Below are positions 12,064 to 23,974 of a stretch of 64,000 nt of DNA, piece after piece; the first letter of the stretch is position 1, and every line of letters starts with the position of its first letter. The notes under the pieces are model-generated. The model did not search any database, was not told the origin of the DNA, and saw nothing but the letters and a program-made list of their open reading frames with translations. The position numbers and the translations under genes were made by a program. Source of the stretch: Phytophthora hibernalis (taxonomy: Eukaryota > Oomycota > Peronosporomycetes > Peronosporales > Peronosporaceae); NCBI GenBank assembly GCA_012656075.1, contig JAAKBF010000258.1, positions 1-64,000 of the forward strand, written 5' to 3'.

Positions 12064-12767
12064 ATGGACGCAGCTCTTCTCTCGTCCGAGCAACTTCGAC
12101 TCGCTTTTGCGTTCTCCAATCTCGGTGGTCGAGCCAAGCCTTGGGCGTATATGCGCGAAGCGACAAGCCCTGGATGTTTCACATCATGGTCTCAGCAGTG
12201 TGAACAGTTTCGAGTCGCGTTTCTACCGGCGAACTATGAGTATCGCCAGCGCTCGCGCTTCCTCACCTGTAAGCAAGGGAAGCGTGAGATGCACGAGTAC
12301 ATCCAGGAGAGGTGAGTACTCCCGGCGTCTCTGGTAGGGAACCTCCTACCTGAACACATTAACGTGGCCGTGTTCGAGGACGGCCTGAGAGTTGGTCCCG
12401 CACGCACACAACTGTTCCGCGTGCAAGCCAACACCATGAAAGCGGCCGTCCAGGTCGATCTCCAAGAGAAGTACAGTCACAAACAGGCTCGTACTCCTGT
12501 GTCTGCTTGGCACTCTTCATCTACGGGCACAGCCGGGGGCAGTGCCGGCCAAGGAACTGGCGGACTATGGACATTGGCCTGGCCGAGCGGAGCGACATCC
12601 GCTGCGGCAAGTTCGGGTACATGAAACGTGCCTGTCCTGCGGGCGGACAAAGGAGGCGTTTCCCTCCTCGCCCTTCTGGTCCCAAGGGTCGTTCGCAGAA
12701 GGCGCGATCCCAAGGCCAGGGAACGCAGGAACCCAGTAGGTGCGGGGGCCTGCTAGGGAAAGACTAA
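12064..12767 (+). pseudogene. Gypsy gag remnant with degenerate zinc knuckle
   Basis: The frame from 12064 has a typical retrotransposon gag capsid core (AFSNLGGRAKPWAYMRE near the start, then FRVAFLPANYEYRQRSRFL), which forms the particle that packages element RNA. It continues after a stop near 12312 with VAVFEDGLRVGPARTQLFRV. Near 12595-12640 a nucleocapsid knuckle is seen as RCGKFGYMKRACP. The first Cys of the CCHC set appears lost and the His is replaced by Tyr, so this copy probably cannot bind RNA normally. Frame changes near 12310 and 12540 break it. Confidence 0.7.
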
Positions 12768-12847
12768 GCGTTCATGAGAGGTGCGCGGATGGAGTGCACC
12801 ATGGAGGTTAAGCCCCAGAGAGTTTCTGTACTCTCGAAGCGAAGAGG

Positions 12848-13765
12848 GTGCTTGTAGTACACGAAAGTGTACTGGGATACAATCATCACTTAAGTATTCT
12901 GATTGATTCTGGGGCGTCCAAGAACTTTGCACGCCGCCAGTCGGTCGACCGGAATGGGGAAAAATACGCCGGTGCTCTGCAAGAAAGCAATGGCAACAGA
13001 CAAGTCTCTGTCAGATTTGCCTTCGGGTCCGTGGCAGAAGTACCTAAGGTCCTTATGGATCTTGCAGTCAAGTTCGAAGACTTCGACTCGACTGAACGAT
13101 TCATCGTTCTTGGCATGGACGAGCATGACTTGATCCTGGGCATGCCATGGCTCGAAATGCATGATCCCTCGATCGACTGGCACGGCAAAGCCATCGGAGA
13201 TATCCGGCCTGCGGCTTCGGTGAGTAATGTTGCCACCTCTGTCCAAACTCGAGGCTCCAATGGACGCCAGTGGAATACCGCGGAGGCCTCTGCTGCTACG
13301 AACCTCCAGCAAGCCCAAGGGCTTGGATACGTCCAGAACCGCGAGGGAAGATGCAACGCCAGTATCCTTCAGCGCACCAAGTCGTTGCGCCGTACGGGAA
13401 TCGACAAAGTCCGCGAAGGACAAGCCCGTGTACAGGAGGGCTCAAGCCCATGTGAGACCGGAGAGGTCGAGGCCGTGGCCAGCGCGGAGGTCGCAAGCAG
13501 CACCTCCAGTGTGGGTAACACAGTTCCACACGTGCCGGTACAGGCCTTAGGCCCTGTACCGAGACAAGACAAGGCAGTGAGTAACGAAGAGCCACGCCAG
13601 AAGACGGCTGTGGGTACGCCAAGTGTCTCGACAGGGTGTCAAGACCGCAGTTTCGGGACGAAGCTTGGAGTCGGTGAAGACTCCTCGGCACCGCCGCCAG
13701 AAGAATGCTATAATATCTTCGACGGCGAGACTGGCCGCAAGGTCAGGTCCGGTCGGTCCAACTAG
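12848..13765 (+). pseudogene. Gypsy aspartic protease (retropepsin) and linker
   Basis: The first 130 codons of this 305-codon frame are a retropepsin-like domain. The catalytic signature LIDSGASKNF is near residue 17 and the flap/C-terminal motif DLILGMPWLEMHDPSIDW near residue 95. The enzyme would process the gag-pol polyprotein. The remaining part is a low-complexity linker leading toward reverse transcriptase. The frame is long and uninterrupted here, making it one of the better kept parts of the element, but it ends before the RT frame begins, so a shift separates them. Confidence 0.75.
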
Positions 13766-13779
13766 AGGCCCTACCAGAG

Positions 13780-15350
13780 ATGTCAGAGCTTCTGAATCTC
13801 GAAGAAATGTCAGTGATCGACTTTCTGGCCGACCTGAAAAGCGGCGGGATCTCGGAGATGGTACTCCTACGACCGAAGCCCACTCCTGAAAAAGCGAACT
13901 CTTCCTATGTAATGAACGAGGACGTTCTGGAGGCGTTCCGGAAGCAGCGCACAACGCGTTTGGGTTCAAGAACCCGAATGATCCGACCTACACCTTGACT
14001 CAGGAATTCTCGGATGTGGTGTCTAAAGACCCACCATCCCAACTCCCTCCGAACCGAGGAGTTCGGCACGAGATTGACCTCGTGCCTGGTACAAAGTACT
14101 GCGTCACCAGGAAGTGGCCACTGCCTCGTGAGCAGTGCGACGTCATTGATGCCTTCTTTGCCTCCAATGCATGGTGCGAGAATCAAAGTCTCCGCACTCG
14201 ACGCCCATATTTTTCGTTCGCAATCCGAACGGGAAGTGGTGTCTGGCTCACGCTTGTAACAAGCTGAACAGCGCGACTGTGCCGGCCCAGACACCCATCC
14301 CTGGAAAGGATCTGTTGTCAAACAACATGGCCGGCTGTGAGCTATACAGCGCACTGGATCTGGTGGACGAATACTATGCGTCAGAGCGACATACCACTCA
14401 CCGCGGTCAGCACCCTAGCGAGATACTTTGGGAATGGCTAGTGATGTCATAGGGCGTGTCCACTGCCCCAGTGACTTTCAATCGCTTGGTCACGCAGCTG
14501 TTCCTACCCTTGCGCGCCTTCACGCAGACGTACTTCGACGACATCTTCGTCCATGGCCGTTCCGAGGAAGGCATGACGGGTATTGAGGTGCATCTTGAAC
14601 ACATCCGTCGAGTGTTTGAGGTCATGAGCGCCAACAAGCTACATGCCAACATCGACAAGTGCGTCTTTGTCGCCAGAAATCAAGGTTCTCGGCTGTTTTG
14701 TCAGCAGCGTCGGCGTTCCGGCTGATCCCGAGAAGGTCTGAGCCATCTCAGTCTGGTCGACGCCAAGATCTCAAAAGGATTTGCGTAGGTGGCTGGTTTT
14801 GACCAACTATTTGCACAAGTACATTGCGGGCTACGCCGGGTTGGCAAAGCCCTTGTCCGACCTATTAAAGAAGGACATTGAGTGGCATTCGGAATGCCGC
14901 TACCAGGACGCGTTTGACAACATCAAGGTGAGCCTTCAGTGCGCGCCGGTCCTGGCTCTGCTGGACGAGACGAATGCGTTCAGTGTCGTCTGCGACGCAT
15001 CCGACTAGGTAATTGATTACGCGCTGCAGCAAAGGGACGACGAAGGACACGAGCGAGCCATCTCGTTTCAGTCCAGGCAGCTTAAGGCAGACGAGAGGAA
15101 CTATCCTGTGAGCGACTAGAAGCTCCTCACGCTCTGGCGAAGTTCTGGGTGCGTCTCCTTGGCTCAACACCCTTTTGTGATCTACACCGACCACGCGTCC
15201 TTGCAGACGGCGACTAATTCGACACACTTGTCACAGCAAATGGCGCGCTGGCTGTCGTTCTTCGCGGAATACAACTGCCGTGTTGAATACAACAAGCCAG
15301 GCAAGCTGAACGTGCTTGCCGACGCACTGTCACGATGTCCAGACTACGAA
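13780..15350 (+). pseudogene. Gypsy reverse transcriptase and RNase H, interrupted
   Basis: RT subdomains appear in series. They are FSDVVSKDPPSQLPPNRGVRH at about 14004, the ELYSALDLVDEYYA block near 14340 (first catalytic Asp), WLVMS near 14437, and the YFDDIFVH catalytic motif with TAC TTC GAC GAC at 14531-14542. RNase H follows, with VVCDASD at about 14988 and a later DHASLQT and LADALSRCPDY at 15190-15345. Stops at 15006 and 15117 and frame changes near 14270 and 14460 disrupt the protein. The YxDD box is intact, so the family assignment is secure even though the copy is dead. Confidence 0.85.
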
Positions 15351-15589
15351 CTGGCTCATATTACGAGATCCTCGGGAGATATTTATGATCGGTACGCATG
15401 GCGGATCGGGACGACGAGACGCTTGCGCCTTTGTCCGCTACTTTTCTGCAGGCAACGAGTTCAAGCTAACATGGCTCTCGCCGAGGCAGCGTTCGCGCCT
15501 ACACCGCTATGAGTTGTCAGATGGTCTGGTCTACTTCCGCGAGACCCTCCTAGGGTAGTCGTTGCGAACGACGAAGATCGGAAGTATGA

Positions 15590-16690
15590 AATACTTCTTG
15601 AGGCCACGATACACCTTCAGGTGGCCCCCTTGGCTGGGTGAAGACGTTCCTCTCCGTGTCGACGCACTTCTGGTGGGCCCACATGTACACGTGGGTCGCC
15701 ACGTACGTCAAGACGTGTGATACATGTCGCGTGTGAAGCCCTCGGTCCACGCTTCGGCTCTCCTTCGGAGTCTGGCTGTCCCGGCGGACTGCTGGAAGTC
15801 AATGAGCCTTGACTTCGTCTTCGGACTGCCCAAGGCAATACCGGCATCCTGGTGTTTGTCTGCCGTCTGAGCAAGATGGTGCATCTCGCTCCAGTCTCCG
15901 ATACGGTGACAGAGGGAACTACTGCAAAGCTGTTACTCGATGGTGTGTCCCGCTTTCACGGTCTCCCAGAGACCCTTGTCTCCGATCGAGGCCCGCGCTT
16001 CACGGCGGAAGACCCTGTTCCAATCACTCGGAACCAGACCTCTGATGTCCACCGCGGACCATCCCCAAACGTATGGCCAGACGGAGCGGGTTAATCGCGA
16101 CCTCGAAGACACGCTTCGGGGTGTCTGTGCTGACCCTCCGGGCATTGGTCTGACCGCCTGCCTATGATTGATTTTGCACTCAACAACGCGGTTCACGCGT
16201 CGACCGGGTTTACCCCGTTCTACCTGAACGGGCTGTGGCAGCCCCAAGTGCCTTTGACACGGCGGGGAAGCTCTGCGACTTCCGTCGTAAGTGGGGGACT
16301 CGGAGAGCTCTTTCCTCCCAAGTGTCTGACGTGATACTGGTCTCATTACGAAAGCAATTAAAGACCTTTGTCGATGACAGGATTAATATCATAAGCCGGG
16401 TTAGGGATGCTATGGCTACCGCCCAAGATAAACAAAAGGAGTACTCTGACAAACACGGAAGAGGAAACGTTAACGTGTTTACTGTGGGTGACCTAGTCCT
16501 ACTTGACACTAGGAACTTACCGTCGAATCTGGTAAGCTCCGTTGGTAGCAACAAGCTGAAGCACCGCTTCATTGGACCATTCACGGTCCTGGCAAAGCAT
16601 GGTGCGGCGTACACGATCGACTTGTCCAAGTCGATGCACCCGACGTTATATGTGGGTCGTCTGAAGAGATACCACGATCCTCAAGGTGAC
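15590..16690 (+). pseudogene. Gypsy integrase core and GPY/F region, interrupted
   Basis: A damaged stretch precedes the core. The catalytic core is seen as SLDFVFGLP (first Asp, near 15805), LVSDRGPRFTAE (second Asp, near 15975) and QTYGQTERVNRDLEDTLRG (Glu, near 16070). Downstream, HRFIGPFTVLAKHGAAY at 16560-16615 is the GPY/F motif used for multimerisation and target contact. The chain is broken by several frame changes. The integrase would insert the cDNA into the genome, and the chromodomain that follows is thought to steer it to chromatin. Confidence 0.75.
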
Positions 16691-17229
16691 GGCCCTCATT
16701 TGGAAAAGGAGTGGTCCCCGCGAGGGCGACGCCACCTCCACAAAACGAGACGGGGTCCCAGTTGGGGGGCAACGAGGAATACGACCGCTGAAAAGCATCA
16801 TGGTCGTACAGCGGCTGCGGGTACAACGGGCTCCCACCAAACGAAGGACAATACGCGTACGGACCGTATTGGCGTACGCATAAGCCTACGGCTGAGGCTG
16901 GGGCTGAACCGGAGCCCGAATATGAGTCTCCCGAGGGAGACGCGAGTATAACTCGCGTCAGGGTTCGGCATTTTCACCGTGGAGATTGTCACGGTCAAGC
17001 TCGGCCGTCCGGCGATCCACACGCTCATACAGATCAGCCACCCACGGCGCATACCCCCTAGGAATCTTGCAGGGCCTCGAGAGCTCCGCGCTTCTTGGAC
17101 TGCGCAGCAGCCTGTCCCCCTGGACCAAGACCCAAAGCGATCTCGAGGGTGTACACACGATCGCGAGGATCGCGGATCTCGTCCTGCTAAACATGCACAG
17201 ACGAGTCCCCGGATCCCGTCACAGGTCAA

Positions 17230-17446
17230 GGCGCCTCCGTCGGCCCTCCTTGATCGTAATGGGGGCCACTACCACGTTGAGCGGATCATTCACGAGAGGC
17301 GCCCCCAAGAGAAGTGCCAACTCTTGGTAAAGTGGCGGGGCTACCCCTCGTCACTGAACTCATGGAAGCCGGTTGGACAGCTCCAGGTTGACTGCACGAA
17401 GGCTGTCGAGACCTGGGACCAGACCCGACGGCATCTTCGTAAGTAG
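17230..17446 (+). pseudogene. Integrase C-terminal chromodomain
   Basis: The sequence HYHVERIIHERRP...LLVKWRGYPSSLNSWKP has the hallmark chromodomain pattern. It starts with a short beta strand carrying VERI, then the KWRGYP strand, then the SW.P turn with Trp contributing to the aromatic cage. In chromoviruses this domain binds methylated histone H3 and biases integration toward heterochromatin. The block is open over about 70 codons and ends at TAG 17444-17446. Confidence 0.75.
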
Positions 17447-17816
17447 TCCTGGCCTTCTTGGCCGAATGCGACGGTATAGCGACGCCAGCTCTAGCGCTAT
17501 GCCCACGCTCGTCATGAGCGCTGACCAAGGCTTTACGCCGGAGGTTCTCCATTTGACAAGTAAGCTGTCGCTTACTGATCAGATGAGCGAACTCGATCAG
17601 AAGGTCACGCTAATCAAGAATGCTGGACATAGTATGTTCGCCCTTGAGGCGGTCAATTTCCTGAGGGGTGTACCCCGAAGGAAGAGCCACTTCCAGAAGA
17701 GGTCCTCCGCCTGAGCATACGTAGAATCATCCACGGGTTACGGTAACAGGAGGTGCCTGCAAGACGATTAAGTCGCACCACTACGTTGTAAAAACACAGA
17801 AGGACCAGTTGTCGAA

Positions 17817-20206
17817 ATGCTACCACGCAATGTTTCATCTAGAGTGAGGATTACTAGGGTGGGTAACTTGACTTCAGATCAAGAAGCGGCTTGCAAAAAG
17901 CGTTATGAGATGAACGTTCCGCTGTGTCGTCATGCAGTTGCGTTTTTACGGAGAATAATATTGAGTATCATAAACACCGTGGCCGCTGGAATTTTGACGA
18001 TACTCAACGTTATGCGTCTAGAAGTGTGATTGCAAAACGAGCTGATACACCTGGAGTGAGCGACGAGGTTGATGCTATTCGAGACACCACAACCTATGGA
18101 AATTCTGGATCTGCTGTAGGAGAAGGCGACGCAGCTTCACTAGAATCTAGTTGGATCACAACGGCCAGCTTAATTATACAGCTGCCGACATCTTGCGATG
18201 ATGTTGTGGTGAAAAGTCTAACCACTACGTTCCGTTTACGAAGTGGCAATCTAGCATTCAAATGTTCCCGACGCTGTTTCCTGGAGGGTGCGGGGTCCTT
18301 GTGAAAAACGAGCTCGCACGTTGTCAGTAACAAAATGGATTCAACGATTGTTTCGAATTACACGACACCGATTTGAAAAACATTACGCGTTTTTGCTTCT
18401 GGCTTTTGATTTCTTGGCTCTCCAGAGTGCACGGAAAGCAATGTATATCAAGCTCCACGTAAATTCATACGCGTTAGCAGCTGGAACAATATCAGAGGAG
18501 ACAATAACACAGTCGATAAACTACCAAGCACATCTGATGGAGTCGCAATCCCATGGCCGTAAACCCGATCCACCACCACGGTGCTTAAATGCAGTGGTTA
18601 ACCTTCGCAAAGGCTTGTCTACAAGCGAGAGCGCATTCTATGGATCCAATCTCAGTAGAACTCGCGCTCGACATGACCTTTTGGATACCTCAAACGCTTC
18701 GGGCCACTACAAGTTTTTATGACCGTATCGCTCGATTCAGCAGGTACATACTCGATAGCGGAGAAAACAAACTGCCTATCAAGGGATGTAGTTAAGGCTG
18801 CCAATTTGCACCTTTTGCCAAATCGAGCGGACCGGAAGCAAACTGCAAGTGACAATCCAATGGAGTGCGCATTGTATTTTGAACACGTGATGAACACCAT
18901 AATAGAAGTTATGTTGGGCTGGGACCAAGTTACCAAACGACCAAAACGTGGTGGGGTCTTTTTGGAGTGGTACGAGCATTCGGTGCAGCTTCAGAAACTC
19001 AGCAATCGGGTGATTTGCATGGTCACTTTGCTGTGTGGCTCTATGGGTTTCCTTCTTCAACAGACAAGATGAGAAGAGCACTTTTGGATGATGCGAATTT
19101 CTTGTCACGGGTGCTGAAGCTGGTTGACTGCACTGCAACAACGAATGTTCCAGTGAATATTCAACATGAACGATGCCCAACAACTGAATGCGGCATTCTC
19201 GAACCAGTCACAACTGGCATCGACGCTTTTCGAAAACCGTTGCCGGGTCAAAAAACCCTGTGCGATCGCTGTGGTACGGAGTATAGTGACAAGGACCTAA
19301 TCGACAAAGCGATTAACAAAGCGACTGAAAAGCTAGACATCGAGTTAACTCCTCCTTGCATTGATTATTTTAAGTGTCGACCTCCCTGCCCCAAGAACAA
19401 CGATAGCGTCGCAAGTTTGATACGCAGTGCTGTATTAAGAGATGTGCAAGTGCACTACTGGCATCACACAAAATCCTGTTTCAAGGTAAAACTGTTGTAA
19501 AGGTTCCCCTTGGCTTAATACATACTTTCGAAGTACTTACCAAGTTGCTAATATTGTTAGAAAACAAGTCGTACACCAAAAGGAACGGTGTGTCGATTCC
19601 TGAAGCCGGCCGATGCCCAACGAGAAAAACATTTATAGACAGCGATTGGAACCTTCACCTACACCGATCGATAGGATCGGAATACGTAAATCCATAAAAT
19701 ACTGTCATCATGGACACTCTAAAGTGCAACCATGATGTTCAGTTTGTTTTGGGCTGCGGATCAAAGAATGTTACGGCGTATATTGCAAGTACTGTATGAA
19801 GAATCAGCTACCGATTGAAAACCAGTTGCGGTTCTCGCTCTCTGCGTTTAACAAAGCGGCAAAGAAGGCGAGTCAAATGCCAGATGAAACGCCACCAGAA
19901 CAGCGTGGTAATCGAATTCTCTCGTCAATGCTGTATACGCTTACAAATGGACAAGAAGTCGCAGCTCCGATGGCGGCACTTCATATTTGTCGAGCATCTC
20001 CGTTTTGGTTTTCTCACGATGCCGTCCACGTGAATTTAGGGAAAATGATCAATACACACGGCGACACAGAGGAAGTTTCAGTTTCCCTTTTGGACGGATC
20101 GGCTAGTGATACGTCCACTCGAATCACGCCAGTGAATAATCTTTTAAAGAAGTATTGGAGTCGACAAGGACTCGAATTTATCAAGCTTATGACGATTTGC
20201 GAATAG
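17817..20206 (+). pseudogene. Helitron Rep (HUH nuclease) part
   Basis: The Helitron-like N domain runs through 18288-18900. It shows LDFLALQSARKAMYIKLHVN-type sequence near 18400, AFYGSNLSRTRARHDL near 18640, and GTYSIAEKTNCLSRDVVKA with LLPNRADRKQ near 18750-18835. The HUH motif is GDLHGHFAVWLY, with CAT GGT CAC at 19018-19026. The likely tyrosine motif is YCKYCMK at about 19781-19801, just before the frame at 19796-20206. Rep nicks and joins DNA strands during rolling-circle transposition. At least three frame changes (about 18720, 19000, 19500-19790) make this a pseudogene. Confidence 0.8.
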
Positions 20207-20219
20207 TTCTCAGTGAAGC

Positions 20220-22729
20220 GTGGTCACTCTGATTCTGTACAGTTTGAATGAAACCCTTCCCGTAAGATATTTATTTTGTCGGGGAAGCAGTTGCCTGATA
20301 TCGAGTCTGAAAGTGTCTGATGAAGATCAAAGTTTTTACTATCGACTAGTGCTGATGCTCTTTAAACCTCACCGCGAAGATTCGTTACTACAAGCCAACC
20401 AAACGCCTCATGAAGCATATCTTGAATTCAAGCAATCAACCATGCAAGAGGCGACATCGCAGATGGCCGACTTCGAAGAGAAACTTGCAGACATTTTTAG
20501 AGCCGAAGCAAGAGATCAAAGTCTTTGTGAATCACAAGAAGATGAGCTATTGCGGACACGTCCACCAGCTAGTGTCCTGTGGGAATACAGTGATGATGAC
20601 AACAGTGACGAATCTGTGCTTGACTCCGAGGCCGGTGTCCAGGCCGACTTCGATTCTGATAGTAATATGGCACAATGGCTCGAGTCGGCTACTACTGTTT
20701 TGGATGCTGCGCCTAATCTTCGGAGTGTTGTTGACAGTGTGAGTGCTAGTTACCCGCCACATCATGAGGTGATTAGTGTTGAGACTGATATTCCGAGCTA
20801 TCTACAAAATGTTGTAACGAAGTCACGTGGTCAAAACGCATCTTTGACGACTGGAACAACCGATTTCATTGCAGCTTTTACAGAGGCTTGAACGCGGTTG
20901 AGCCACCTGGAGGAATGCTTTCACCCAATTCCATGGATTCCTCCAATCGAATCGGATACAAACCAAATGGATGAATTGCCAATGTTTGCCAAGATAGCAA
21001 TCGTTTCGCAAGCATACAAACTAAATTTCTGGCAGCACGTAGCTTTTGAAGTGGTTGCTAGACACCTCCTATTCGAATACTTGCGTGATATCGATGATGA
21101 GCTCCCAGAACCAATTTTCCCAAGTGATTTGACTGACCAACCTTACGATCTTAAACTACAACTAGTCGCGTATCTGGGTGGCGAGGCGGGGACTGGTAAG
21201 TCAAGAGTGATTCACGCAATTCTAAAATTTGCAGAGCTATGGGGTCGCGTTGGGAGTGTTGTTGAAACGATGGCATTCACCGGGGTCGCAGCGATGAATA
21301 TCCGAGGGAAAACTATGCATAGCGCTCGCAACTTAAGCCTCAACAGGAGACAGTCAAACTCATCTCCCAGCCTTGAGATGAAGGCTCGGTATCAGCAGGT
21401 AAAGATGGTTATAATTGACGAGATATCGATGACGGAGGAAGGCCTGCTGGGTAGCACAGATCAGGCAAGTCGTTCCATGTCAAAATCGCCTGAAAAAATT
21501 ATGGGTGGGAAGCACATGATGCTTGGTGGTGACTGCCTCCAATTGCCACCAGTACGCGGAAGCCCATGTACGTTCAATTTGTCTAATGTGGATTACGTCT
21601 CCACATCTAACCAATATTAAATCAACAGGTTTCTTGATGCCGCGTGATACGGATTCACCCGCTAAACACGCCGGGTATGAGGTATATTCTGCCATAAACT
21701 TTGTCATCTTCCTGATCGAACACATGCGAGCACGAGTGGATACAACTTACGCAGCAATATTGACAGAGCTGCGGTGGGGAGGCTTTCTAGTGCACACATG
21801 GAGCTACTCAACACAAGAGTTCGAGCTTTGAGTTCTTGATCACAAGGAGAACAACTATCATCAACGTATTATCGCCCACTAATTGTCGCGACAAATGAGC
21901 TGCGGGCTGCAGTGAATCACGAAATGGTGTTCGACACATGTGCGAAGTCAAAACTACCACTATACGAATGTGTTGCACAGCCTTCACGGCGCTCACAGCG
22001 AATCTTTTGTAAAATTGTTGGGGTAAGAGACGATCAGACGGATCGTATTCCAATGAAGTTATTTTTCTTCGTGGGGATGCCTGTTATGGTAACTCGAAAA
22101 CATCCACAACTGCGAGATACTGATATAATCGCAAATGGTACGCTTGGAATAATTGTAGGTTTTGTACCGTTGTCTTACGCAAATGCTTGTGTTACGTCAC
22201 GAGTTGGAGAAACAATTGTGAAGAAGCTGGTGAAACAACCAGATCTTATTTTAGTTCGCATTCACAGTTGCACTGACATCTTGGTGGATGGTTTTCCTCC
22301 TGGTGTAATTGGTGTACCTCCTCTCAAAGCTCAAGTTAAACTAACTAGTCTCGGTTTCGTATCACAAGCAAGTATCACTGTCAATTTGCGTTGGTTCCAG
22401 CTTTTGCGTGCACCACAGAAAAATTGCAAGGCAAAACTTGCCATGATGGTATTGCAGTGTCGAAACTGGAAAGAAGAGGTGGTGTCCCGCCGCAAACATT
22501 TTACGTGGCACTATCACGAACAAGCGCACTCGATAAACTTACGCTAACTGAAACGCTCACCGAAGACTATATCGCTAAATTCAAACCACCAATTGAAGCA
22601 GTTGATGAAATGAAACGGCTGCAGAACCTAGTGGCCATGCCACCCTATATCCCACAAGCCGAAGTTTCTCGATTCTTAGCTTGGAGGGCAGAAAATAAAT
22701 CTCTGGAGCAGCATGAGTCCGCTGATTGA
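20220..22729 (+). pseudogene. Helitron Pif1-type helicase part
   Basis: An acidic linker (20220-20891) leads to a superfamily 1B helicase. Walker A is GGEAGTGKS near 21179-21205, Walker B is VIIDEIS near 21410, and motif III-like GGDCLQLPPVRG is near 21530. After a damaged section, the C-terminal half at 21912-22729 contains MPVMVTRKHPQLRDTD, then TEKLQGKT near 22415 and FYVALSR near 22500, which match helicase motifs V and VI. The helicase unwinds DNA during element replication. Frame changes near 20890, 21620 and 22400 inactivate it. Confidence 0.85.
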
Positions 22730-22736
22730 AATCTGG

Positions 22737-22754
22737 TAGGTAGCGTACTACCTA
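22737..22754 (+). repeat. Candidate Helitron 3' terminal hairpin
   Basis: The sequence TAGGTAG-CGTA-CTACCTA forms a perfect 7-bp stem with a 4-base loop, 8 bp after the helicase stop codon. It is followed by a T-rich run ending in TTTTTAGT. Helitrons end with a short hairpin a little upstream of a CTRR-type terminus. The spacing here (about 25 bp) is longer than usual, so the exact end is uncertain. Confidence 0.4.
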
Positions 22755-22756
22755 AT

Positions 22757-23227
22757 GAGCATTTTGTTTTGGTTTTTAGTCACCACAATCAAGAAACTGT
22801 CCAGTCCTCAAGCACAACACGGCAACTTCCACGACCCTCACGCATGATCGTGATGCTCTCGTTCACCTCGGCCATCGGCAGCTTTAGGATCGATCGGATA
22901 AACGTTCTTTTCAAACGCAAGCTTCAGTATGGGTATTATGTATGTCTTCAATGGTGACAATGCTATGAATTCAATAGTAGTGGCAATGCGGTTGTCCACC
23001 ACACGGACAACGCGAGCCACGACGAACATGGACTAGGACTCGATCTCGTTGAATGCAACACTGGTAGGTCCCGTGCAATCTAATGAGATGATGAATGAGA
23101 CGGACTTTTATCAATACTTAGATTAGGATTAATCTGAATGTATACTTACAGAGCCGTTTTAAACCGGACGTCTTTCCGTAGGGCGGTTGGCTCTCAGCCT
23201 TACCACTGAGAGAACAGTTTGTATTAA
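22757..23227. other. Spacer between Helitron and foldback repeat
   Basis: I see no gene. Short frames on both strands carry no recognisable motif. Confidence 0.4.
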
Positions 23228-23900
23228 TGAATGTAAACACTGTATTAGTGGTTATCACGGTTGGAAAGTATGTTTGAGCAGCCAACAAGATCAAACCTGC
23301 GTGTACCGTCTTTTTCAACTCAAAAACCTTCCAGCAAAAGGCGAAGGTTTGAGCAGGAGGTGAAGGTTTGACCTGATTGGTTGCTGTGTTTGTTGGAGAG
23401 GAAGGCAGTGCCTTCCTTGGAGAGGAGTGCCTTCCTTGGAGCCTTCCTTGGAGAGGAGTGCCTTCCTTGGAGAGGAAGGCACTGCCTTCCTCTCCAACAA
23501 ACACAGCAACCAATCAGGTCAAACCTTCACCTCCTGCTCAAACCAATCAGGTGAAGGCAGTGCCTTCCTCTCCAACAAACACAGCAACCAATCAGGTCAA
23601 ACCTTCACCTCCTGCTCAAACCTGAGAGGAAGGCACTGCCTTCCTCTCGCCTTCAAGGCAAGCAAAGCAGATCTCCCCACTCGAGACTTCTCGTCACCGA
23701 TCACACTGTCTTCGTCTTCGTCCCCGTCTTCAGTCGTCTTGCCCTCTTCAGTGTTCAGCCAAGCGTTCTGGTGACCGACCGGCGGGGACTACCAAGACCC
23801 TCACAGTTGAAAGGTGAAGGTTTGATTTGATTGGTTGGTGATATATGCACCGTGATAACCACTATCATATAATACATGTACAGTTTGTAAATGTATTATA
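23228..23900. repeat. Nested inverted-repeat (foldback/MITE-like) element
   Basis: Two arms of 72 bp, 23346-23417 and 23473-23544, are perfect reverse complements separated by 55 bp of GCCTTCCTTGGAGAGGAG-type micro-repeats. The right arm is then repeated directly at about 23553-23622. An outer, less perfect inverted pair is also present: AGTGGTTATCACGG near 23246 and CCGTGATAACCACT near 23851, with flanking AT-rich sequence also partly matching. No transposase is encoded. The apparent reading frames here are by-products of the palindrome. Confidence 0.8.
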
Positions 23901-23974
23901 ATACATGCAAAACATAGGGGTTGGTAGACCAGATTCTCCGGTCATGAGGCGATTTGTCGACATATTTTGGCGCA

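Larger units (their letters stand above)
11281..17712 (+). mobile_element. Ty3/Gypsy LTR retrotransposon (chromovirus-type), decayed
   Basis: The order gag - protease - reverse transcriptase - RNase H - integrase - chromodomain on the plus strand identifies a Ty3/Gypsy element of the chromovirus type. Each domain is visible, but stops and frameshifts occur in all of them, for example TAG at 15006 and 15117 within RNase H. A plausible 5' LTR lies left of gag, but I see no matching copy right of the chromodomain. The element is therefore probably truncated on its right side or its LTRs have diverged. Limits are approximate. The tail frame to 17712, downstream of the chromodomain, is not recognised. 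Confidence 0.85.
17817..22756 (+). mobile_element. Helitron (rolling-circle transposon), decayed
   Basis: An N-terminal Helitron-like domain, a HUH Rep nuclease and a Pif1-family helicase are encoded in order on the plus strand over about 4.9 kb, which defines a Helitron. Several frameshifts separate the blocks, and a large disruption lies near 21600-21900. A stem-loop just after the helicase stop (22737-22754) is a candidate 3' terminal hairpin. The 5' end was not identified, so the left limit is the first related reading frame only. Confidence 0.85.

Noticed and set aside
12886..13423. Long minus-strand frames of 156 and 177 codons
   Set aside because: They are shadows of the Gypsy protease frame, which has a clear retropepsin motif on the plus strand.
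23118..23774. Overlapping frames on both strands in the foldback region
   Set aside because: All are by-products of the perfect inverted repeat; the same peptide fragments appear in both orientations.
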